Part shown: one piece after another, positions 29,104-36,437 of the stretch | How positions within the stretch are numbered: the stretch's first letter is position 1 | How the letters are laid out: every line of letters begins with the position of its first letter | Source of the DNA: JADKAV01 sp963704075 | GTDB lineage: Bacteria; Actinomycetota; Actinomycetes; S36-B12; UBA10799 | Length of the DNA: 64,000 bases | NCBI GenBank assembly: GCA_963704075.1 | Contig: CAVPGV010000004.1 | Coordinates: 299,395-363,394, forward strand | Direction of reading: 5' to 3' | Position numbers and translations under genes: made by a program | The notes under the pieces: model-generated | Database searches by the model: none | The model's input: only the letters and a program-made list of their open reading frames with translations | Told to the model about the DNA's origin: nothing

Positions 29104-29904
29104 TCATCGTCCTTCGAATTTCGCCTGGCCGGGACCGGATTCCAGGAAGGTGTTCATACCGATCGTGCGGTCCTGCGTGGCGAACAGACCCGCGAAGTGC
29201 TGCCGTTCGATCTCCAGGCCGGAGCGCAGGTCGACTTCCAGCCCGCGATCCACCGCGGCCTTCGCCGCGCGAAGGGCCAGCGCCGGACCACCCACGAAAG
29301 AGCGCGCCCACGTCACCGCCTCATCATGGACGTCGTCAGGAGCCACGATCCGGTCCACCAGGCCGATCCGCAACGCCTCGTCTGCGCGCACGTGGCGGCC
29401 GCTGAAGATCATCTCCTTGGCCCGGGCCGGCCCGATCAACCGCGGCAGACGCTGGGTACCGCCGGCTCCGGGGATGATGCCCAGTTGGATCTCCGGAAGA
29501 CCGAGTTTCGCATTGTCCGCGCACACCCGGAAGTCGGCGCACAGCGCGAGCTCCAGGCCACCCCCGAGCGCGTATCCGGTGATGGCTGCGATCGTGGGTT
29601 TACCGATCTCGGTCACCGCGATGAACGACGCCTGTAGGCCGGTCGAACGCTCCACCATGGTGCGGTGGTCCCAATCGGCCATTTCCTTGACGTCCGCGCC
29701 GGCCGCGAAGACCTTGGGCCCGCCGTAGATGACCACGGCGTGAACATCGCGGCGCTGATCGGCTTCCCGAGCGGCCCGCGCGAACTGCTCCTGCACCTCG
29801 ATCGATAGGGCGTTCATCGGGGGCCGCTGCAGCGTGATGACACCCACCCCATCGCTCACCTCGAGTGACACGTACCGGGCAGGTTCATCGGGTGTTTGCA
29901 CCAC
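29104..29904 (-). CDS. Enoyl-CoA hydratase/isomerase (crotonase) family protein
   Basis: 266 residues, full crotonase fold. Oxyanion hole from FAAGADVKEM and ALGGGLELALCADFR. Both acid/base glutamates are present: one in GGGLELA and one in LGLPEIQLGIIPGAGGTQ, so hydratase activity is likely. The start is GTG 29904 (or 29907) with AAGGAGG upstream. It heads the three-gene minus-strand operon; a supply or recycling of short acyl-CoA for the acyltransferase is possible but unproven. Confidence 0.92.
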   Translation of the reverse strand: MVQTPDEPARYVSLEVSDGVGVITLQRPPMNALSIEVQEQFARAAREADQRRDVHAVVIYGGPKVFAAGADVKEMADWDHRTMVERSTGLQASFIAVTEIGKPTIAAITGYALGGGLELALCADFRVCADNAKLGLPEIQLGIIPGAGGTQRLPRLIGPARAKEMIFSGRHVRADEALRIGLVDRIVAPDDVHDEAVTWARSFVGGPALALRAAKAAVDRGLEVDLRSGLEIERQHFAGLFATQDRTIGMNTFLESGPGQAKFEGR

Positions 29905-29985
29905 GTCGTCCTCCTTTGAGTTCCACTGGGAGGCTAACCTCCACTAGGGACCCTGCCGTCGACGGGTTCTCGCGACAGGAGGACT

Positions 29986-31986
29986 ATGCGCACGCCCGAG
30001 GGTCTGCCACCGATGGGACTTCGCCGCGATCCGGACCACCCGGACCGAGCAACCGTCAACTACTTCGCCCCCGCAGCCGATCAGGTCGTCCTGGAACTGA
30101 TGGACAGCGCGACCCGTATCGAACTGGCGTCCGGACCCTACGGACACTGGATCGGCGAACTGCCCGAACCCGCGCCTGGGAGCACCTACGGGTTCCGCGT
30201 CAGCGGCCCCTGGGAACCGGAGTACGGGCTGCGGCTGAACCCGGCCAAGCTCCTCATGGACCCCTATGCCCTCGCGGTGACCGGCGAGTTGCAGGTGCAT
30301 GACGCCATCCACCCTTATCGCATGGACGACCCGGACGTTCCCGACGACACCGACTCGGCCCCGTACGTTCCGCATGGCGTGTACACCAGAGCTCTGGAGC
30401 CCACTCCGAACCGGCCCCCGCGCATCCCGTGGGACCGCACGGTCATCTACGAGATGCACGTCAAGGGCTTCACCAAGCTGCATCCGGACGTGCCCGAGGA
30501 ACTGCGCGGCACATACGCCGGCCTGGCCCACCCGGCGGTGGTCGACTATCTCGCCGGCCTCGGGGTGACCAGCCTGGAACTGCTCCCTGTGCAGCACTTC
30601 GTGCCCGAGCCGATGCTGCTGGGCAGCGGCCTGACGAACTACTGGGGGTACAACCCGCTGGGCTACTTCGCCCCACATGCCGGATACGCAGCCCACGGCC
30701 AGCGGGGCCAGCAGGTGGCCGAGTTCCGGGACATGGTCGACACCCTGCACGCCGCGGGCCTCGAAGTGATCGTGGACGTCGTCTACAACCACACCGCCGA
30801 GGGCGACCACCTCGGACCGACCCTGGCGTGGAAGGGCGCGGCCAACGCGGACACCTACTGGATGCTCGAAGGCGGGATGTACGACAATCCCACAGGGTGC
30901 GGGAACGCGATTCGCGCGGAGTCCCCCCGGATGGTGGAGTTGATCCTGTCGTCCTTGCGGTACTGGGTCACCGACCTGCACGTCGACGGGTTCCGGTTCG
31001 ATCTGGCCACCACTCTGGCGCGCACCTCGCACATGGTGACGACCTGGGCCCCGGTGCTCTCGGCGATGACGGCTGATCCCGTCCTCTCGCAGGTGAAACT
31101 GATCGCCGAACCGTGGGACATCGGGATCGGCGGGTACCAGGCAGGGAACTTCCCCGGACCTTGGGCGGAGTGGAACGACGTCTTCCGCGGGACCGTGCGC
31201 GACACCTGGCGGTCGATCAGCTCACTGTCCGAACTCGGTGCCCGGATGACCGGTTCGGCGGATCGGTTCGCGCACAACGGCCGACGGCCGTACCACTCGA
31301 TCAACTTCATCACCGCCCACGACGGCTTCCCACTGGCCGACCTCGTGTCCTACAACGACAAGCACAACGAAGCCAACCGCGAGGACAACCGCGACGGCAG
31401 TGACGACAACCGCAGCTGGAACGGCGGGGTCGAAGGGCCCACCGACGACCCGGACGTGCTGGCCAACCGCCGGGCCCGGCAACGCTCCCTGCTGGCCACT
31501 CTGCTGCTGAGTGCGGGGACTCCGATGATCCTGTCCGGCGACGAGGCCGGTCGCACCCAGAACGGGAACAACAACGTCTACTGCCAGGACAACGAGCTGT
31601 CCTGGACGCATTGGGACCAGCAGGACACGGGACTGATCGAATGGACCAAGTTGTTGCTGCAGATCCGCGACCGGTACCCGGTGTTGCGCCCGCAGGTCCA
31701 CCCGTCGCCGGAGGATCTGCACTGGTTCAGCGAGGACGGAACCGTTCTTACCTCCGAGCAGTGGAATGACCCGGACGTTCGGGTGGTGCAGGCCATGTTC
31801 GAGGGCGACCCGTCGGTGTTGCTGTGCCTGAACACCGGACCTGAGACGGTGGCCATGACGTTCCCCGTCCCCGCCCGGGTGGTACTGGCCAGCGAGGACG
31901 TGACGCTGGCCGGCGACGACCCGGCCGCTGGCGTCAAGGTGCCCGGCTACTCCATGGCCGTGGCCGAGGTGCTGCCCGACGAGTAG
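29986..31986 (+). CDS. glgX: Glycogen debranching enzyme GlgX (isoamylase type)
   Basis: GH13 debranching enzyme hydrolysing alpha-1,6 links in glycogen. 666 residues, intact. An N-terminal CBM48 precedes the barrel: EVIVDVVYNHTAEG (region I), HVDGFRFDLATTL (nucleophile Asp), LIAEPWDIG (acid/base Glu), FITAHDGFPL (region IV). An AGGAGG ribosome site lies just before the ATG. First of three same-direction glucan genes; the 178-nt gap before glgE holds its own promoter and repeat B. Confidence 0.96.
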   Translation: MRTPEGLPPMGLRRDPDHPDRATVNYFAPAADQVVLELMDSATRIELASGPYGHWIGELPEPAPGSTYGFRVSGPWEPEYGLRLNPAKLLMDPYALAVTGELQVHDAIHPYRMDDPDVPDDTDSAPYVPHGVYTRALEPTPNRPPRIPWDRTVIYEMHVKGFTKLHPDVPEELRGTYAGLAHPAVVDYLAGLGVTSLELLPVQHFVPEPMLLGSGLTNYWGYNPLGYFAPHAGYAAHGQRGQQVAEFRDMVDTLHAAGLEVIVDVVYNHTAEGDHLGPTLAWKGAANADTYWMLEGGMYDNPTGCGNAIRAESPRMVELILSSLRYWVTDLHVDGFRFDLATTLARTSHMVTTWAPVLSAMTADPVLSQVKLIAEPWDIGIGGYQAGNFPGPWAEWNDVFRGTVRDTWRSISSLSELGARMTGSADRFAHNGRRPYHSINFITAHDGFPLADLVSYNDKHNEANREDNRDGSDDNRSWNGGVEGPTDDPDVLANRRARQRSLLATLLLSAGTPMILSGDEAGRTQNGNNNVYCQDNELSWTHWDQQDTGLIEWTKLLLQIRDRYPVLRPQVHPSPEDLHWFSEDGTVLTSEQWNDPDVRVVQAMFEGDPSVLLCLNTGPETVAMTFPVPARVVLASEDVTLAGDDPAAGVKVPGYSMAVAEVLPDE

Positions 31987-32010
31987 GCCGACCTGTTTTG
32001 GCCCATCGCG

Positions 32011-32056
32011 TGCGTTCTGCCCCGCTCCGGACGGGCCAGAACGCACGTAGAGGGGC
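32011..32056. repeat. Intergenic repeat B, copy between glgX and glgE
   Basis: TGCGTTCTGCCCCG (32011-32024) pairs with CGGGCCAGAACGCA (32032-32045) with one mismatch, and a further GGGGCAGAACGTGC follows at 32052. It may also serve as the glgX terminator. Confidence 0.6.
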
Positions 32057-32151
32057 AGAACGTGCAATCTGCGCAGCGGACCGTCACAGCAAGCAACACC
32101 GCTCAGGCGAACCGGGCCCGCGGGCATACGACAACCCCCGTGCGCACGGAG

Positions 32152-32157
32152 TAGCGT
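32152..32157 (+). promoter_or_regulatory. -10 box of glgEB
   Basis: TAGCGT, exactly 7 nt before GTG 32165; leaderless promoter of the glgE-glgB operon. Confidence 0.6.
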
Positions 32158-32164
32158 CGCAGTT

Positions 32165-34207
32165 GTGCGTGACAACTCGACCGAGGGCTCGGGGGCCCCT
32201 TCCCAAGCAGCCGAGAGTTACTGGCGGAACCTTCCGTCGAACAATCTGACCCCGCCGCAGACGCTGACCGGACGGTTCACGGTGCTGGATGTGTGGCCAC
32301 GGGTCGAAGGCGGCCGGCGACCGGTGAAAGCAGCGGTGGGTGAACTGGTCATGGTCAACTGTGTCGCTTTCCGGGAGGGCCACGACCGACTCGGGGTGGA
32401 CCTGATCGCCAGCGACGCGCAGGGCCGCAGTGTCCGCTCCCCGATGGTCCCCCGGGACAACGGAACGGACATGTGGGACGGCAACTTCCGCCCCGACCGC
32501 GAGGGTGACTGGTCATTCAGTATCGCGACCTACAGCGACATCCTCGCCACCTGGCGCCACCGGGCCGAGGTCAAGATCCCGGCGGGCGTGGACATCGAAC
32601 TCGAACTCGAGGAGGGCGCCCGGATCCTGGCCCGCGCCCAGGTTCCCGACCGCACTGCGCTCGACAAGGCGATCCGCGGTCTGCGCAACACCGCCTTGAC
32701 ACCGGCGGGACGGCTGGCCGCCGGCCTGGACGAGTCCTTGTGGAAGATGCTGCGTGAGCACCCGATCAGGGATCTGGAATCGCTGTGCGGGCCGTGGCCG
32801 GTCTACGCCGACCGGCGGCGGGCACTGTTCGGCTCCTGGTACGAACTGTTCCCGCGCAGCGAGGGAGCGAGCCTGGACCCCCCGCGCAGTGGCACTTTCC
32901 GCGACGCCGCACAGCGACTGCCGGAGATCGCCCGGATGGGGTTCGACGTGGTGTATCTGCCGCCGATCCATCCCGTGGGAACGGTCAACCGCAAAGGCCC
33001 GAACAACAGCCTCACCCCCGGACCCGGCGATCCCGGATCACCATGGGCCATCGGATCGGCCGACGGCGGACACGACGCCGTGCACCCGGACCTGGGCACG
33101 ATCGACGACTTCGACGCCTTCGTGGCGAGCACACGAGAACTGGGCATGGAGGTGGCACTGGACCTGGCTCTGCAGGTCGCACCCGACCACCCGTGGGCCA
33201 CCAGCGGCCGGCCGTGGTTCACCGTGCGGGCGGATGGCAGCATCGCCTACGCCGAGAACCCCCCGAAGAAGTACCAGGACATCTACCCCATGTGGTTCGA
33301 CGGCGACCCGGCCGGCCTGGTCGCCGAGGTCCTTCGCGTCATCCGCTACTGGATGGATCACGGGGTGCGCATTTTCCGCGTCGACAATCCGCACACCAAG
33401 CCGGTGCGCTTCTGGGACCACGTGCTCGGCGAGATCAAGCGCACCGACCCCGACGTGCTGTTCCTGGCCGAGGCGTTCACCCGCCCGCCGATGATGCGGG
33501 CGCTGGCAGAAGTGGGTTTCCACCAGTCCTACACGTACTTCACGTGGCGCAACGAGAAGTGGGAACTCGAGGAGTATCTGCGCGAGCTCAGCGGACCGTC
33601 GTCTGCGTTCATGCGGCCGAACTTCTTCGTCAACACCCCCGACATCCTGCACTCCTACCTGCAGTACGGCGGACCCGCCGCCTTCTCGATCCGGGCCACC
33701 CTGGGCGCCACGATGTCCCCCACGTGGGGCGTGTACAGCGGCTTCGAGTTGTTCGAGCATGTGGCTGTGCGACCTGGCAGCGAGGAGTACCTGGACTCCG
33801 AGAAGTACCAGTACCGGCCGCGCGACTGGGACCGGGCCGCCACCCAGGGCAAGACCCTGGCGCCCTACCTCACCATGCTCAACGAGATCCGGCGCGAACA
33901 CCCGGCATTGCAGCAACTACGCCACATCGTGTTCCAGCAGATCGACAGCGACCGGATGATCGCGTTCAGCAAGCGCGACGGTGACGACACCATCATCGTG
34001 GTCGTCACCCTCGACCCGTTCGGTCCGCGCGAAGCGACTCTGCACCTGGACATGCCTTCGCTGGGGCTGGACTGGCATGACCGGTTCGTCGCCCAGGACC
34101 TGATCAGCGGCCAGAGCTTCTCATGGTCGGCCACCAACTTCGTGCGACTGGATCCCCACCTGTCGTGCGCCCACATCATGTCCGTTCGCCCTGGAGTCGT
34201 CTCATGA
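32165..34207 (+). CDS. glgE: Alpha-1,4-glucan:maltose-1-phosphate maltosyltransferase GlgE
   Basis: GH13_3 enzyme elongating alpha-glucan with maltose-1-phosphate. 680 residues. N-terminal domains start at RFTVLDVWPRVEGGRRPVKA; the barrel has GSWYELFPRSEG, DLALQVAPDHPW, nucleophile Asp in VRIFRVDNPHTKP, acid/base Glu in LFLAEAFTRP, and HQSYTYFTWRNEKWELEEY, all diagnostic of GlgE. It overlaps glgB by ATGA. The usual maltose-1-phosphate suppliers (treS, mak) are not in this window. Confidence 0.97.
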   Translation: MRDNSTEGSGAPSQAAESYWRNLPSNNLTPPQTLTGRFTVLDVWPRVEGGRRPVKAAVGELVMVNCVAFREGHDRLGVDLIASDAQGRSVRSPMVPRDNGTDMWDGNFRPDREGDWSFSIATYSDILATWRHRAEVKIPAGVDIELELEEGARILARAQVPDRTALDKAIRGLRNTALTPAGRLAAGLDESLWKMLREHPIRDLESLCGPWPVYADRRRALFGSWYELFPRSEGASLDPPRSGTFRDAAQRLPEIARMGFDVVYLPPIHPVGTVNRKGPNNSLTPGPGDPGSPWAIGSADGGHDAVHPDLGTIDDFDAFVASTRELGMEVALDLALQVAPDHPWATSGRPWFTVRADGSIAYAENPPKKYQDIYPMWFDGDPAGLVAEVLRVIRYWMDHGVRIFRVDNPHTKPVRFWDHVLGEIKRTDPDVLFLAEAFTRPPMMRALAEVGFHQSYTYFTWRNEKWELEEYLRELSGPSSAFMRPNFFVNTPDILHSYLQYGGPAAFSIRATLGATMSPTWGVYSGFELFEHVAVRPGSEEYLDSEKYQYRPRDWDRAATQGKTLAPYLTMLNEIRREHPALQQLRHIVFQQIDSDRMIAFSKRDGDDTIIVVVTLDPFGPREATLHLDMPSLGLDWHDRFVAQDLISGQSFSWSATNFVRLDPHLSCAHIMSVRPGVVS

Positions 34208-36363
34208 TCCCTGTCCACACCGATGCTCTCGCCTCCCTGGTCGACGGCACCCACAGCCAGCCCCACGCGATCCTCGGCCCACACGCTGACGCCGACGGCT
34301 TGACCATCCGGGTGCTGCGGCCCGACGCGACCTCGGTCGACGTCGTGGTCGACGGACAGCATCAAGCGATGGAACACGAGCACGCCGGGGTGTGGGTCAC
34401 CGAGCTTGCAGGCCCGGACATCCCCGACTATCGACTGGCCGTGGCTTACGGCGGAGACAAGTTGCCCGCAGACGACCCCTACCGATTCCTGCCCACGCTG
34501 GGCGAGATCGATCAGCACCTGATCGCCGAGGGCCGCCACGAACAGCTGTGGGAGGTGCTCGGGGCGCACGAGCACATCTACGAAACGCTCAACGGGCCCG
34601 TTCGAGGTGTCGCCTTTGCGGTGTGGGCGCCCAACGCCCAGGGAGTTCGAGTGGTCGGCGACTTCAACTACTGGAACGGGACCGCCACCCCCATGCGATC
34701 ACTGGGCAGCAGCGGGGTGTGGGAGGTGTTCGTCCCCGAGATCGGGGCGGGTACCCGCTACAAGTTCGAGATCATCGGTCGCGACGGCGTCCGCCGACTC
34801 AAGGCCGATCCGATGGCCCAGGCCACCGAGATTCCGCCGGCCACCGCCTCCGTGGTGTTCGCCAGCGACTACGAATGGGACGACGGTACGTGGATGCAGA
34901 CCCGGACCCATCACCCGGTCCACGCCAGTCCCATGAGCGTCTACGAGGTACATCTCGGGTCGTGGCGGCAGGGACTGAGTTACCGGCAGCTGGCTGAGGA
35001 GCTGACCGACTACGTGGTGGCACACGGCTTCACACACGTCGAGTTCCTGCCGGTCATGGAGCATCCGTTCGGCGGCTCATGGGGCTACCAGGTCAGCGCC
35101 TACTACGCACCCACCGCGCGTTTCGGCACCCCCGACGACTTTCGCTATTTGGTCGACCGACTGCACCAGGCAGGGGTCGGGGTCCTGGTCGACTGGGTCC
35201 CCGCACACTTCCCGAAGGACGACTTCGCGCTGGCCCGGTTCGACGGAACACCGCTGTACGAGCACGCCGACCCATTCCGCGGCGAGCACCCGGACTGGGG
35301 CACGTACGTCTTCGACTTCGGGCGTCCGGAGGTGCGCAACTTCCTGGTCGCCAATGCCGTGTACTGGTGCGAGGAGTTCCACATCGACGGTCTGCGGGTC
35401 GATGCTGTGGCCTCCATGTTGTACCTGGACTATTCACGCAACGAGGGGGAATGGTCGCCCAACGCCTACGGCGGCCGGGAGAACCTCGACGCCGTGCAGT
35501 TCATCCAGGAGATGAACGCGACGGTCTACAAGCGGGTGCCCGGGGCGTTCACCGTCGCCGAGGAGTCCACTGCGTGGCCGGGCGTCACCAGGGCCACCCA
35601 TCTCGGTGGGCTGGGATTCGGACTGAAATGGAACATGGGCTGGATGCACGATTCGTTGGGCTATCTGGCCCGCGAGCCGATCCACCGGCAGTGGCACCAC
35701 AACGAGCTCACTTTCGCGCTGGTCTACGCCTGGAGCGAGAACTACCTACTGCCGATCTCGCACGACGAAGTGGTGCATGGCAAGGGCTCCCTGCTGGGCA
35801 AGATGCCCGGCGACCACTGGCAGAAGCGCGCGAATCTGCGGGCCTTCCTGGCCTACATGTGGGCACATCCGGGCAAGCAGTTGATCTTCATGGGGTCGGA
35901 GTTCGGCCAGGAGTCCGAATGGTCCGAGGGTCGCAGCCTGGACTGGTGGCTGCTCGACCAGCCCGACCACGAGGCGTTGAGCAGACTCGTGACGGACCTC
36001 AACGGGGTGTACCGCTCGAGTCCGGCGCTCTGGAGCCTGGACATCGAACCGGCCGGTTTCGAATGGATCGACGCGAATGACGCGGGCGGGAACACGCTGT
36101 CCTGGATCCGGCGGGGTTCCGACGGGGAGCTGATGGCCTGCGTGGTCAACTTCAGCGCGGTCCCGCACCACGACTACCGGGTGGGGCTACCGGTCGGCGG
36201 CACCTGGTCCGAGGTGATCAACACCGACGCCCTGGAGTACGGCGGCAGCGGCGTCGGCAACTTCGGCGCAGTGCAGGCCGAGCAGATCGAGTGGCACGGC
36301 CGACCCTTCAGCGCGAGCCTCTCGGTGCCGCCGCTGGGAGCGGTGTGGTTCCGGCCGGAGTGA
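34204..36363 (+). CDS. glgB: 1,4-alpha-glucan branching enzyme GlgB (GH13)
   Basis: Introduces alpha-1,6 branches. 719 residues from ATG 34204, coupled to glgE. Long N-terminal part with an extra beta-domain plus CBM48 (FAVWAPNAQGVRVVGDFN), barrel motifs VDWVPAHFPKD, GLRVDAVASMLYLDYSR (nucleophile Asp), VAEESTAWPG (Glu) and LPISHDEVVHGK. The glgE-glgB pairing is the standard actinobacterial GlgE-pathway arrangement. The frame open upstream to 34123 lies in glgE. Confidence 0.97.
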   Translation: MIPVHTDALASLVDGTHSQPHAILGPHADADGLTIRVLRPDATSVDVVVDGQHQAMEHEHAGVWVTELAGPDIPDYRLAVAYGGDKLPADDPYRFLPTLGEIDQHLIAEGRHEQLWEVLGAHEHIYETLNGPVRGVAFAVWAPNAQGVRVVGDFNYWNGTATPMRSLGSSGVWEVFVPEIGAGTRYKFEIIGRDGVRRLKADPMAQATEIPPATASVVFASDYEWDDGTWMQTRTHHPVHASPMSVYEVHLGSWRQGLSYRQLAEELTDYVVAHGFTHVEFLPVMEHPFGGSWGYQVSAYYAPTARFGTPDDFRYLVDRLHQAGVGVLVDWVPAHFPKDDFALARFDGTPLYEHADPFRGEHPDWGTYVFDFGRPEVRNFLVANAVYWCEEFHIDGLRVDAVASMLYLDYSRNEGEWSPNAYGGRENLDAVQFIQEMNATVYKRVPGAFTVAEESTAWPGVTRATHLGGLGFGLKWNMGWMHDSLGYLAREPIHRQWHHNELTFALVYAWSENYLLPISHDEVVHGKGSLLGKMPGDHWQKRANLRAFLAYMWAHPGKQLIFMGSEFGQESEWSEGRSLDWWLLDQPDHEALSRLVTDLNGVYRSSPALWSLDIEPAGFEWIDANDAGGNTLSWIRRGSDGELMACVVNFSAVPHHDYRVGLPVGGTWSEVINTDALEYGGSGVGNFGAVQAEQIEWHGRPFSASLSVPPLGAVWFRPE

Positions 36364-36384
36364 GCGGGGACCCGGGTCGAATGA

Positions 36385-36418
36385 CCCGTTGGTTGCGAAA
36401 TGGCCCCTTCCCAACGGG
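36385..36418. terminator. Hairpin between convergent glgB and helicase genes
   Basis: CCCGTTGG (36385-36392) and CCAACGGG (36411-36418) form an 8-bp stem with an 18-nt loop between two convergent genes; a plausible bidirectional terminator. Confidence 0.5.
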
Positions 36419-36437
36419 CTGCTCGCGGGCAACCCGG

